From: DASZTV01 sp036267875
Lineage (GTDB): Bacteria > Actinomycetota > Actinomycetes > JAFAQI01
Length of the DNA: 14,004 nucleotides
Assembly: GCA_036267875.1 (NCBI GenBank)
Contig: DATAVE010000148.1
Location: 1-14,004 of the forward strand
Reading direction: 5' to 3'
The position numbers were made by a program, and so were the translations under genes. Under the pieces are notes generated by a model that saw nothing but the letters and a program-made list of their open reading frames with translations, did not search any database and was not told the DNA's origin. Each line of letters opens with the position of its first letter. The first letter of the stretch is position 1. Positions 1-6,972 of the stretch are shown here, one piece after another.

Positions 1-62
1 TCACCGTCGCCGGTGGCGTGCTCGCTGATGATCTGTTGCTTGACGGCTGCGTCGAGCGGCAA
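1..62 (-). CDS. rpsO: 30S ribosomal protein S15, N-terminal fragment
   Basis: Only the first 20 codons are inside the window; the gene continues past the left edge. The reverse strand reads MPLDAAVKQQIISEHATGDG, which matches the start of actinobacterial S15 (MPLDAA..K..I...). S15 binds 16S rRNA early in assembly of the small-subunit platform. The start codon is TTG (62-60), preceded by AGGAG seven bases upstream, so the start is well supported although it is not AUG. It lies 100 bp downstream of ribF on the same strand, the usual ribF-rpsO order, with pnp expected next outside the window. The gap before it carries a possible promoter and a foldable leader, described separately. The identification rests on a short peptide plus synteny. 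Confidence 0.85.
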   Translation of the reverse strand, partial: MPLDAAVKQQIISEHATGDG

Positions 63-133
63 AGGAAATCTCCTGTTTGATCAGCCCGCAGGGTTACACC
101 GCAGGGGCAGACTCTTCTGACCGGGCCAGTGTA
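63..133 (-). promoter_or_regulatory. Candidate rpsO promoter -10 and structured 5' leader
   Basis: Reading the minus strand, TACACT (133-128) fits a -10 box. A -35 is poor: TTGTCT (153-148) is only 14 bases away, while ACTTGT (155-150) gives 16. Transcription would start near 121. The leader can fold in three parts. GGUCAG (122-117) pairs with CUGAUC (84-79), one pair being G-U. Inside, GCCC (108-105) pairs with GGGC (87-84), capped by GGU-GUA-ACC; base 84 can serve only one of these two stems. The ribosome binding site itself can form AGGA-GAUU-UCCU (74-63) directly before the TTG start. S15 represses its own mRNA through leader structures in several phyla, so autoregulation is a reasonable inference. 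No folding was computed. Confidence 0.4.
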
Positions 134-146
134 GCCGAACCGCGTT

Positions 147-160
147 CAGACAAGTGTCTG
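147..160. repeat. 14-bp palindrome between ribF and rpsO
   Basis: The plus strand reads CAGACA-AG-TGTCTG, a perfect 6-bp inverted repeat with a 2-bp centre. It starts two bases after the ribF stop codon in the direction of transcription and overlaps the candidate -35 region of rpsO. It could be an operator. It is a poor terminator candidate because the stem is short and no T-run follows on the minus strand. Confidence 0.35.
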
Positions 161-162
161 TC

Positions 163-1044
163 TCAGTCCAACACCGTGCGCACGACGGCGACGTCCTTGC
201 CCATCTGCTCGATCAGCGCGTCGACGTCGGCGAACCGCTCCATCCCCCGCAGCCGACCCGCGAACTCGACGACAACGTGCTCGTCGTAGAGCTCGAGCTC
301 GTGACCGACGTCGATCGCATAGGCCTCGACGCGGCGCTCGACGCCGTCGAACGTCGGGTTGGTGCCCACACTGATCGCGGCCTTGATCCGGGTGCTGTCT
401 GCGCGCGTCAGCCAGCCGGCGTAGACCCCGTCCTGCGGAACCGCGATGTCCTCCCCGACCGCGACGTTGGCGGTCGGGAAGCCGAGTGCACGGCCGCGGG
501 CGTCGCCTCGAACCACCGGCCCCTCGACGAGATGCAGCCGGCCGAGCGCCGCCGCGGCGGCCTCGACCTCCCCGTGCACGACGTAGTCGCGAACCATCGT
601 GGAGGAGACGGTGCCGCCTTCGGTGAGCAGCGGGACGTCATCGACCGCGAGGCTGTGCTTGCGCAGCAGATCGACATCGCCGGAGGCGCGATGACCGAAC
701 CGGAAGTTGCGTCCTACGACGATCTGTACGGCGGAGAGCTTGCCGACCAGCAGCTGGTCGACAAACTCATCAGCGCCCTGTCTCGACAGCTCGCGGTTGA
801 ACTCCAGAACCTCGACATCGTCGGCGCCATGTGCGTGCAACAGGTCGAGCCGACGCTTCAGGGTCGTCAGCATCGGCGGAACGTGACCAGGCGCGAGGAT
901 CGTGGTCGGGTGCGGATGAAAGGTGACGACCACGACCCGAGCGTCGCGCTCTCGGGCTGCGGCAACCGCATGGCGAAGCACCAGCTGGTGGCCTCGATGG
1001 ACACCGTCGAATACCCCGATGGGTACCACGCTCGACTTCGCCAC
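163..1044 (-). CDS. ribF: Bifunctional riboflavin kinase / FAD synthetase RibF
   Basis: 293 residues, GTG start. A cytoplasmic enzyme that phosphorylates riboflavin to FMN and adenylylates FMN to FAD. The N-terminal adenylyltransferase domain shows GVFDGVHRGH (residues 10-19, the HxGH-type nucleotide site), VGRNFRFG (110-117) and VSSTMVR (146-152). The C-terminal kinase domain shows GRALGFPTAN (184-193, Mg-ATP binding), GVYAG (206-210), GTNPTF (227-232) and the probable catalytic Glu240 in VEAYAIDV. The length is near the family norm, but the N-terminus is shorter than in many actinobacterial RibF, which have about ten more residues before the first motif. The ribosome binding site is weak (AAGG about 14 bases upstream), and the start is 18 bp after the truB stop, so translation may be coupled to truB. 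rpsO follows. Confidence 0.95.
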   Translation of the reverse strand: MAKSSVVPIGVFDGVHRGHQLVLRHAVAAARERDARVVVVTFHPHPTTILAPGHVPPMLTTLKRRLDLLHAHGADDVEVLEFNRELSRQGADEFVDQLLVGKLSAVQIVVGRNFRFGHRASGDVDLLRKHSLAVDDVPLLTEGGTVSSTMVRDYVVHGEVEAAAAALGRLHLVEGPVVRGDARGRALGFPTANVAVGEDIAVPQDGVYAGWLTRADSTRIKAAISVGTNPTFDGVERRVEAYAIDVGHELELYDEHVVVEFAGRLRGMERFADVDALIEQMGKDVAVVRTVLD

Positions 1045-1062
1045 GAATACCAGTTTGCCTTG

Positions 1063-1923
1063 CTAGGTAAATACGCAGAGCGGCTGTGCCACTCCGTTGC
1101 GGTCCTCGACGAGAGCGATCACCCGACCGTCGGGGGCGAAGACTCCCGCCGGCGATGACGGGATATCCAGTTCGAGCCGCTGTCCGTGGCCGATCCTGGT
1201 CGCCTCGACTTCGGTGACCTCGATTCGCGGGAAGGCATCAGCCACAGCCTCGGCAAGCGGCGTGACGGTGAAATCGGTCTCGAGCTGTTCGAGGGTCTTG
1301 GCCGCTTCGATCGTGTACGGGCCACTGCGGATCCGTCGCAACGCGGTGAGATGTCCGCCGACACTCAGGATCGCCCCAAGATCGCGGGCGAGTGCGCGTA
1401 CGTAGGTGCCCGTCGTGCAGGTCACGCGAATATCGAGGTCGGCGCCCCGACGCTGCAGGATCGAGAAGTCGGAGACGGTGACCGGCCGGGCCTTGAGCAC
1501 GACAGCCTCGCCGTCGCGCGCCCGCTTGTAGGCCCGCACTCCGTCGACCTTGATCGCGGAGACACTCGACGGCACCTGTTCGATGTCCCCGGTCAAGGTC
1601 TGCATGACGGCGGCGATCTCACCGTCGGTCAGCGCGGCGGCCGCGCTGGATGCATCCGCGCCGACGGGCTCGCCTTCGGCGTCGTCGGTCGTCGTCGCCT
1701 GTCCGAGCCGGATGGTCGCGTCGTAGGACTTGTCGTGGAGTGCGAGATGCCCGAGCAGGCGGGTGGCGCGGTTGACGCCGAGGACGAGCACGCCCGTCGC
1801 CATCGGATCGAGCGTTCCGGCATGCCCGACGCGGCGGGTGCCGGCCAGCCGGCGGACCTTTCCGACCACGTCATGGGAGGTCCAGCCGCACGGCTTGTCG
1901 ATGATGACGAGCCCGTCACTCAC
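1063..1923 (-). CDS. truB: tRNA pseudouridine(55) synthase TruB
   Basis: 286 residues, GTG start. Converts U55 to pseudouridine in the T-loop of tRNAs. The N-terminus DKPCGWTSHDVV (residues 9-20) is the typical TruB opening, and the catalytic motif GHAGTLDPMATGVL (33-46) contains the nucleophile Asp39. Further along, KSYDATIRLGQATTTDDAEG and the Arg/Tyr-rich YKRARDGE segment follow the family pattern. The last 60 or so residues resemble the actinobacterial C-terminal RNA-binding region (RIGHGQRLELD). The start overlaps the rbfA stop by four bases (GTGA), pointing to coupled translation in one operon. In mycobacteria, as I recall, rbfA and truB are separated by other genes such as the DHH phosphoesterase nrnA; here they touch. 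Confidence 0.96.
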   Translation of the reverse strand: MSDGLVIIDKPCGWTSHDVVGKVRRLAGTRRVGHAGTLDPMATGVLVLGVNRATRLLGHLALHDKSYDATIRLGQATTTDDAEGEPVGADASSAAAALTDGEIAAVMQTLTGDIEQVPSSVSAIKVDGVRAYKRARDGEAVVLKARPVTVSDFSILQRRGADLDIRVTCTTGTYVRALARDLGAILSVGGHLTALRRIRSGPYTIEAAKTLEQLETDFTVTPLAEAVADAFPRIEVTEVEATRIGHGQRLELDIPSSPAGVFAPDGRVIALVEDRNGVAQPLCVFT

Positions 1924-2384
1924 TCCGCTGCGGGCTCTGCTTCTAGATCGGACTCGTCTTCCCCAGATCTCGCCTCGCGGTAGGGGTTCGCCTCACCCGC
2001 CGGCTCGGCGTGCTCCGCGAGACTCTGCACCCGTTCGTCCTCCTCCCGGGCCCGCGCCAGCAGCTCTTCGATGTGCTGCGCGTTCTCCGGGATCGCGTCA
2101 AGTACGAAGGCAAGCGACGGCGTGTGCTTGAGCCCGGTCGCCCGACCGATTGCCGAGCGGATCATGCCCTTCGAGGCCTCGAGCGCCGCAGCGCTGTCGG
2201 CTCGCACGGCCTCATCACCCCAGACCGACCAGAACACGGTCACCTCGCGAAGGTCGGCCGTCAGCCGGGCATCGGTGATCGTCACCATGCCCAGCCGCGC
2301 GTCCTTCACGTGGTGCTCGACCGACTGCGCAACGATCTCGCGGATCCGCACGCTCATTCGACGAACCCGCGCGTCGTCAGCCAT
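1920..2384 (-). CDS. rbfA: Ribosome-binding factor A
   Basis: 154 residues, ATG start with GTAGGG nine bases upstream. RbfA is a KH-type RNA-binding protein that docks on the immature 30S subunit and helps 16S rRNA 5'-end processing and cold-adapted assembly. Features seen: the N-terminal helix RVRRMSVRIREIVAQSVE (residues 6-23), the strand LGMVTITDARLTADLREVTVFWSV (31-54) and the C-terminal family signature TPSLAFVLD followed by the IEELL helix. After about residue 110 there is an acidic tail rich in Glu and Asp, common in actinobacterial RbfA and probably disordered. It begins 36 bp after infB and ends by overlapping truB, so it belongs to the same transcription unit. Confidence 0.95.
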   Translation of the reverse strand: MADDARVRRMSVRIREIVAQSVEHHVKDARLGMVTITDARLTADLREVTVFWSVWGDEAVRADSAAALEASKGMIRSAIGRATGLKHTPSLAFVLDAIPENAQHIEELLARAREEDERVQSLAEHAEPAGEANPYREARSGEDESDLEAEPAAE

Positions 2385-2420
2385 AACTACAGGCCCTACT
2401 CACTCAGACGCCCTGCCCGC

Positions 2421-5111
2421 TCAGACCCTGGGCTTCTCACGCATCTCGAAGGTCTCGATGACGTCGTCGACGTTGATGTCGTTGTAGCTGCCGAGGCTGA
2501 TACCGCACTCGAAGCCTTCCCGCACCTCTGTCGCGTCGTCCTTGAACCGACGAAGCGTCGTGATCGTGAGGTTGTCCGCCACCACGACGCCGTCTCGCAC
2601 GAGCCGGGCCTTGGAGTTTCGGACGATCGTGCCGGTGCGGACGATGCAACCCGCGATGTTGCCGACCTTGCTGGACCGGAACACCTCGCGGATCTCCGCC
2701 GTACCGAGCTGCGCCTCTTCGAACTCCGGCTTGAGCATGCCCTTGAGCGCGCTCTCCACGTCGTCGATCGCGGCGTAGATGACCGAGTAGAAGCGGACAT
2801 CGACCTTCTCGCGCTCCGCGAGCTCGCGAGCCTTGCCCTCCGGGCGGACGTTGTAGCCGATGACCACAGCATCAGACGCACGGGCGAGGTTGATGTCGTT
2901 CTCGGTGATCGCGCCGACACCGCGGCCGATGACCCGAAGGCTGACCTCGTCCTCGGCGCCGACATCAATCTTGAGCAACGCGTCCTCGAGCGCCTCGACC
3001 GAACCCGAGACATCGCCCTTGAGGATGACGTTGAGCTGGTCGACCTCGCCCTGCTGGATCCGCTCGAGCACGTCCTCGAGCGTCATGCGGCCGCGACCCT
3101 TGGCGAGCTCGGCGAAGCGCTCGCGCGCCTGCCGCTGCTCGGCGATCTGTCGCGCGACCCGGTCCTCAGGTACGACGAGGAAGTTGTCGCCCGCTCCAGG
3201 AACGCTGGTGAAACCGAGAACCTGAACCGGCCGGGAAGGCGCTGCCTCGGCGACCGGGTCGCCGTACTCGTCGAGCATCGCGCGGACGCGGCCATAGGCA
3301 TCGCCCGCGACGATGGAGTCGCCGACCCGAAGCGTGCCGCGCTGGATCAGCACGGTCGCCACCGGACCGCGGCCCTTGTCGAGGTTGGCCTCGATCGCGA
3401 CACCCTCGGCGGCGCGAGTCGGGTTCGCCCGCAGGTCGAGCGCGGCATCGGCGGTGAGCGCCACGGCCTCGAGCAGGGTCTCCAGACCCTGACCGGTCCG
3501 CGCAGACACGTCGATGAACAACGTCTCGCCGCCGTACTCCTCCGCGACCAGGCCGTACTCGGTCAGCTGCTGACGCACCTTCGAGGGGTTGGCGTCTTCC
3601 TTGTCGACCTTGTTGACCGCAACCACGATCGGCACGTTTGCCGCCTGTGCGTGGTTGAGCGCCTCGATGGTCTGCGGCATGACGCCGTCGTCAGCTGCGA
3701 CAACCAGTACGGCGATGTCGGTGACCTGCGCACCTCGGGCACGCATGGCGGTGAATGCCTCGTGACCCGGAGTATCGATGAAGGTGAGGGTGCGCTCGAC
3801 ACCTTCGACTGTCGCGTGGACCTGGTAGGCACCGATGTGCTGTGTGATGCCGCCGTGCTCCTTGGCAGCGACATCCGTGGTGCGGATGGCGTCCAGGAGC
3901 TTGGTCTTTCCGTGGTCGACGTGACCCATGACCGTGACGACCGGCGCTCGGGCGACGAGGTCCTCTTCTTCCTCGTCGCCATCGAACTCGAGGTCGAAGC
4001 GCGACAGGATCTCCGCGTCCTCCTCCTCGGGCGTGACGATCCGCACGTTCCAGCCGAGCTCAGTGCCGAGCAGCTGCAGCGTCTCCTCAGGAGCCGACTG
4101 CGTCGCGGTCACCATCTCGCCGAGCTGAGTGAAGACGACCTGCACCAGCGAGCCGGGGTTCGCACCGATGCGATCGGCAAAGTCCGCGAGGCTGGCGCCA
4201 CGCGGAAGGCGGATCTCCTCGCCGTTGCCGTGAGGGACCTGCACACCGCCGATGCTCGGCGCCTGCATGTTGTCGAACTCTTGACGTCGCTGCTTCTTGG
4301 ACTTGCGGCCACGCGTCGGGCGACCGCCGGGACCACGACCGAACGCACCCTGGGTCGGCGCACCGCGCCCACGACCACCAGGACCGCCGGGACGACCGCC
4401 ACCGAACCCACCGGGACGACCCGGGGCACCGGCACCTGCTCCGCCGCCACCGCCGGGACCACCAGGACCGCCACCTGGGCGACCGCCGAAGCCTCCGCCG
4501 CCCGGGCGACCGCCGCCGGGACCACCGGGGCCAGCCGGTCGCATCGGACGCGGCGGCATCATGCCGGGCCCCGGACGCATCCCACCCGGTCCGGCCGGCC
4601 GCGGCGGCATTGCGCCAGGACCCGCGGGACGGGGACCGGGCGCAGCCGGCCGATCACGTGTCGTGAATGGGTTGTTGCCCGCAGGACGCGGAGTGAACGG
4701 GTTGTTGCCGGCAGGGCGAGGCGCGACTGGGCGCGGAGCCATCGGCTGCGGCCCACTCGGCGGACCTTCGTCCGGCAGGACCGGCGCGGCGGGAGCAGCA
4801 GACGCTGCTGGTGCCAGCGGTGCAAGCGGCGTGTGCGGCGCTTCGATGACCGGCGCGGGAGCCTGCGGCTCCACTGCGACCAGGTCGACCGGCACCTCAG
4901 GGACGGGCGCTGCCTTCTTGGCCGGCTTCGGTGCGGGCTTCTCAGCCTCTGCGACCGGCGGGAACGCAGCGAAGACCTTCGCGACGACCGGCGCTTCGAC
5001 GGTCGATGACGGCGTCTTGACGTACTCGCCGTTGTTGTTGAGCCACTCGATCAGCGCCTTGGAGGGCATGCCGATCTGCTTGGCGAGTGCGGATACTCGC
5101 TCCTTGGCCAC
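2421..5111 (-). CDS. infB: Translation initiation factor IF-2
   Basis: 896 residues from a GTG start at 5111, chosen because the protein then begins with the family motif (V)AKERVSALAKQIGM and AGGAG lies five bases upstream; an in-frame TTG at 5147 lacks both. IF-2 is the GTPase that brings fMet-tRNA to the 30S subunit and promotes subunit joining. Order of parts: IF2_N module (residues 1-40); Ala/Pro linker, then a Gly/Pro/Arg-rich linker (about 116-278); basic RKSKKQRRQEFDNMQ segment; second IF2_N module (about 304-366); G domain with GHVDHGKT (396-403), GGITQHIG (420-427), DTPGHEAF (446-453), NKVDK (500-504) and SARTG (536-540); then domains II-IV including the fMet-tRNA-binding C-terminus. 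All GTPase motifs are intact. It is 85 bp from ylxR, the longest gap within this operon. Confidence 0.97.
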   Translation of the reverse strand: MAKERVSALAKQIGMPSKALIEWLNNNGEYVKTPSSTVEAPVVAKVFAAFPPVAEAEKPAPKPAKKAAPVPEVPVDLVAVEPQAPAPVIEAPHTPLAPLAPAASAAPAAPVLPDEGPPSGPQPMAPRPVAPRPAGNNPFTPRPAGNNPFTTRDRPAAPGPRPAGPGAMPPRPAGPGGMRPGPGMMPPRPMRPAGPGGPGGGRPGGGGFGGRPGGGPGGPGGGGGAGAGAPGRPGGFGGGRPGGPGGRGRGAPTQGAFGRGPGGRPTRGRKSKKQRRQEFDNMQAPSIGGVQVPHGNGEEIRLPRGASLADFADRIGANPGSLVQVVFTQLGEMVTATQSAPEETLQLLGTELGWNVRIVTPEEEDAEILSRFDLEFDGDEEEEDLVARAPVVTVMGHVDHGKTKLLDAIRTTDVAAKEHGGITQHIGAYQVHATVEGVERTLTFIDTPGHEAFTAMRARGAQVTDIAVLVVAADDGVMPQTIEALNHAQAANVPIVVAVNKVDKEDANPSKVRQQLTEYGLVAEEYGGETLFIDVSARTGQGLETLLEAVALTADAALDLRANPTRAAEGVAIEANLDKGRGPVATVLIQRGTLRVGDSIVAGDAYGRVRAMLDEYGDPVAEAAPSRPVQVLGFTSVPGAGDNFLVVPEDRVARQIAEQRQARERFAELAKGRGRMTLEDVLERIQQGEVDQLNVILKGDVSGSVEALEDALLKIDVGAEDEVSLRVIGRGVGAITENDINLARASDAVVIGYNVRPEGKARELAEREKVDVRFYSVIYAAIDDVESALKGMLKPEFEEAQLGTAEIREVFRSSKVGNIAGCIVRTGTIVRNSKARLVRDGVVVADNLTITTLRRFKDDATEVREGFECGISLGSYNDINVDDVIETFEMREKPRV
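4659..4718 (-). repeat. Tandem duplication in the IF-2 linker
   Basis: Two adjacent 30-bp units encode RPAGNNPFTP and RPAGNNPFTT (IF-2 residues 132-151). By eye they match at about 24 of 30 bases, with most differences at third codon positions. The frame is kept, so this is an in-frame duplication within the Pro-rich part of the disordered linker, next to the Gly-rich stretch. Confidence 0.8.
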
Positions 5112-5114
5112 AGA

Positions 5115-5138
5115 CTCTCCTTCGTGGCCCACGGAGAG
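5115..5138 (-). promoter_or_regulatory. Candidate hairpin covering the infB ribosome binding site
   Basis: In the infB leader RNA, CUCUCC (5138-5133) is perfectly complementary to GGAGAG (5120-5115), which contains most of the AAGGAG ribosome binding site of the GTG start. The 12-base loop can itself form GUG-GGC-CAC. This would make ribosome access depend on the structure opening, for example through temperature or a bound protein. It was found by eye; stability and conservation are unknown. The rest of the 85-bp gap between ylxR and infB shows no clear promoter or terminator. Confidence 0.35.
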
Positions 5139-5196
5139 GTTCCGCAAGCCGTTGTCAGTGCAGGGTGGTACTCATCAGTGGTTGCTCATCGAGCGC

Positions 5197-5511
5197 TCAT
5201 TGTTCGTTCCGTCCTGTGTTTCCGGTGGTACTGCGTTCTTTGATACAGCCAGTCGTTAGGTACTCGGCGAGTCCGGCGGTGTCGAGCGGTCCGCCGAGCC
5301 GGAGGGCCCGTGGAAACGCCCGGCGACGTTCCGCCAGCGCGAGACATGCCGGGTCGGGGTGCAGATGCGCTCCGCGCCCCGGCGACGTGCCTCGCGGGTC
5401 AGGGGTCAGGGTCCCCGCGACCACAACGACGCGTAATAGTTCTGACTTGGCGGCCTTGACCCGGCACCCGACACATGTTCGGACCGGCTCATGCCTCCGA
5501 GCCGCCGCCAA
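5197..5511 (-). CDS. ylxR: YlxR family (DUF448) protein
   Basis: 104 residues from a TTG start at 5511, only two bases after the nusA stop, with AGGG in the end of nusA as ribosome binding site. The open frame extends further upstream inside nusA, but the recognisable domain starts just after this TTG. YlxR proteins are small, probably RNA-binding factors encoded between nusA and infB in many Gram-positive bacteria; a role in RNA processing or gene regulation has been proposed but is not settled. The family signature VRTCVGCR is at residues 10-17, and GRGAHLHPDPACL at 45-57 is the second conserved segment. The C-terminus after about residue 85 is not conserved. The start is the least certain part. 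Confidence 0.88.
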   Translation of the reverse strand: MAAARRHEPVRTCVGCRVKAAKSELLRVVVVAGTLTPDPRGTSPGRGAHLHPDPACLALAERRRAFPRALRLGGPLDTAGLAEYLTTGCIKERSTTGNTGRNEQ

Positions 5512-5513
5512 GT

Positions 5514-6491
5514 CTAGCCCTGAACGTCGGCGCGGATGTCGATCCGCCAGCCGGTCAGCCGGTTCGCAAGGCGGGCGTTCTGCCCTTCCTTGCCGATTGC
5601 GAGCGAAAGCTGGAAGTCGGGAACGATGACGCGAGCGGCCTTCAGCTGGGCGTCGACGACCGTCACGCTGAGCACCTGGGCCGGTGACAGGGCGTTGCCG
5701 ACGAAGGCAGCGGGGTCCTCCGCCCAGTCGATGATGTCGATCTTCTCGCCGTGGAGCTCCGTCACAACGGCACGTACCCGGGCACCCATCGGTCCGATGC
5801 ACGCGCCCCTCGCACGAACAGCTGCAGAGTTCGAGCGGACCGCCACCTTGCTTCGGTGTCCGGCCTCCCGCGCGACCGCAGCGATCTCCACGGTGCCGTC
5901 GGCGATCTCGGGCACCTCCATCGCAAACAGCTTCCGCACCAGGTTCGGATGGGTGCGCGAGAGCGTCACCTGCGCGCCACGCATCCCGCGGTTCACACTC
6001 ACGACGAGGCAGCGAAGCCGCTCGCCGTGGACGTAGCGCTCCCCCGGCACCTGCTCGCTCGGCGGCAACACGCCCTCGAGGTCACCAAGGTCGACGAGTA
6101 CCGGTCCGTCGGGACGCATCCCGGAGTGGTGTTGGATCACGCCACTGACCAGGTCGCCTTCTTTGCCGACGTACTCCCCGTACGTCGTCTCCTGGGCGTG
6201 GTCACGCAGCCGGGTCATGATCACGTGCTTTGCCGTCATCGCGGCGATCCGCCCGAAGTCACCCGGGGTGTCGTCGTACTCACGCACGACGTCTCCCGAC
6301 TCATCGAGCTCCTGCACCAGCACAGTGACCTCGCCGGACTTCCGGTCGAGCGTCACCCGCGCGCGAGGTTGGGCACCCTCGGTCCGCTCGTAAGCCGCCA
6401 GCAGCGCCGACTCCAACGCCTCTACGACCGTGTCGAGCGAGACGTCCTTCTCGCGGACCAAGCCCTTGAGCGCGGCAATGTCGATGTTCAC
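5514..6491 (-). CDS. nusA: Transcription termination/antitermination protein NusA
   Basis: 325 residues, GTG start with GGAG eight bases upstream. NusA binds RNA polymerase and nascent RNA and controls pausing, termination and antitermination. Domains in order: N-terminal polymerase-binding domain (about 1-100, starting NIDIAALKGLVREKDVSLDT); S1 RNA-binding domain (about 105-178); KH1 (about 190-275, with KVAVRSN at 215-221 and GACIGPMGARVRAVV at 229-243); KH2 (about 280-325, with LAIGKEGQNARLANRLTGW). It ends right after KH2, without the C-terminal acidic repeats of the E. coli protein, which is normal for Actinobacteria. The first four bases overlap the rimP stop (GTGA), and ylxR begins two bases after its stop, so the three are translationally linked. 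Confidence 0.97.
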   Translation of the reverse strand: MNIDIAALKGLVREKDVSLDTVVEALESALLAAYERTEGAQPRARVTLDRKSGEVTVLVQELDESGDVVREYDDTPGDFGRIAAMTAKHVIMTRLRDHAQETTYGEYVGKEGDLVSGVIQHHSGMRPDGPVLVDLGDLEGVLPPSEQVPGERYVHGERLRCLVVSVNRGMRGAQVTLSRTHPNLVRKLFAMEVPEIADGTVEIAAVAREAGHRSKVAVRSNSAAVRARGACIGPMGARVRAVVTELHGEKIDIIDWAEDPAAFVGNALSPAQVLSVTVVDAQLKAARVIVPDFQLSLAIGKEGQNARLANRLTGWRIDIRADVQG

Positions 6492-6928
6492 CGCGAGAAC
6501 TCCACGACGACCTTGCCAGAACCCAGCTCGGCGTAGCTGAGCTCACGCTGCGTGCCCTCGACCTCGAGGGCGATCCCCGAGTCGGTTGCCTCGATGATGC
6601 GACCCTTGATGCCATCGACCTCGACCAGCCGGCCGACGTTGCGGCGCCAGTGACGCGGCTCGGTCAGCGGGCGATCAACGCCGGGCGAGGTGACTTCGAG
6701 CACATACGCCGACTCGCCGAACGCATCAGCAGCATCAAGCGCGTCGGAAACCGGGCGAGAAATCTCGGCAACCGCGTCAAGGTCAACTCCACCGTCGCGG
6801 TCGACGATCACCCGCACCACACTGCGGCGCCCGGCCGAGCTCACCTCGATGTCCTCGAGGTCGTAACCCGCCGCGGACACGACGGGACTCAACAGCTCGC
6901 GCAGCTGCGCGGGATTGGTCCTCGTCAT
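6488..6928 (-). CDS. rimP: Ribosome maturation factor RimP
   Basis: 146 residues, ATG start. RimP (DUF150) assists early assembly of the 30S subunit. The N-terminal alpha/beta domain includes LSPVVSAAGYDLEDIEVSSAG (residues 13-33), where a Glu/Asp pair follows GYDL as in the family, and VVRVIVDRDGGVDLD (37-51). The linker signature YVLEVTSPGVDRPLTEPRHW (75-94) is diagnostic. The C-terminal SH3-like domain (about 95-146) ends in VVVEFSR. No strong Shine-Dalgarno sequence precedes the start. This is the first gene of the rimP-nusA-ylxR-infB-rbfA-truB-ribF run, and the 44-bp gap before it must hold the operon's proximal promoter. The neighbour on the other side runs in the opposite direction. 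Confidence 0.96.
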   Translation of the reverse strand: MTRTNPAQLRELLSPVVSAAGYDLEDIEVSSAGRRSVVRVIVDRDGGVDLDAVAEISRPVSDALDAADAFGESAYVLEVTSPGVDRPLTEPRHWRRNVGRLVEVDGIKGRIIEATDSGIALEVEGTQRELSYAELGSGKVVVEFSR

Positions 6929-6972
6929 TTGCCGAAGATAGTCGGGCCACTACGAATGGCACACTCGAAACG
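6929..6972. promoter_or_regulatory. Divergent promoter region between rimP and the lipoprotein gene
   Basis: This 44-bp gap separates two start codons on opposite strands, so promoters for both directions must lie here or reach into the genes. On the minus strand TATCTT, about 11 bases before the rimP ATG, fits a -10 box, but no good -35 is seen. On the plus strand TTGCCG (6929-6934) and TACGAA (6951-6956), 16 bases apart, are a weak pair. Either transcript would have a very short or absent leader, and neither start has a clear ribosome binding site. Confidence 0.4.

Noticed and set aside
147..160. Palindrome as a transcription terminator after ribF
   Set aside because: The stem is only 6 bp with a 2-bp centre and no T-rich tail follows.
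154..1158. A 334-codon open frame on the plus strand opposite ribF
   Set aside because: ribF on the minus strand has all family motifs; this frame has none and crosses the ribF/truB junction.
2010..5009. A 999-codon open frame on the plus strand opposite rbfA and infB
   Set aside because: It is antisense to infB, rich in Arg/Asp/His/Thr runs that mirror the GC-rich codons of IF-2, and has no recognisable domain. Such long shadow frames are expected opposite high-GC genes.
5112..5147. Longer infB starting at TTG 5147
   Set aside because: The added 12 residues are outside the conserved IF2_N start, and GTG at 5111 has a well-placed AGGAG while 5147 does not.
5150..5190. Two very short frames (ATG..TGATG..TGA) between ylxR and infB
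   Set aside because: Four and six codons, no ribosome binding site, and nothing suggests a leader peptide such as repeated codons or an attenuator.
5512..5802. Upstream extension of the ylxR frame into nusA
   Set aside because: The extended part is Arg-rich, overlaps nusA completely and shows no similarity to YlxR; the domain starts right after the nusA stop.
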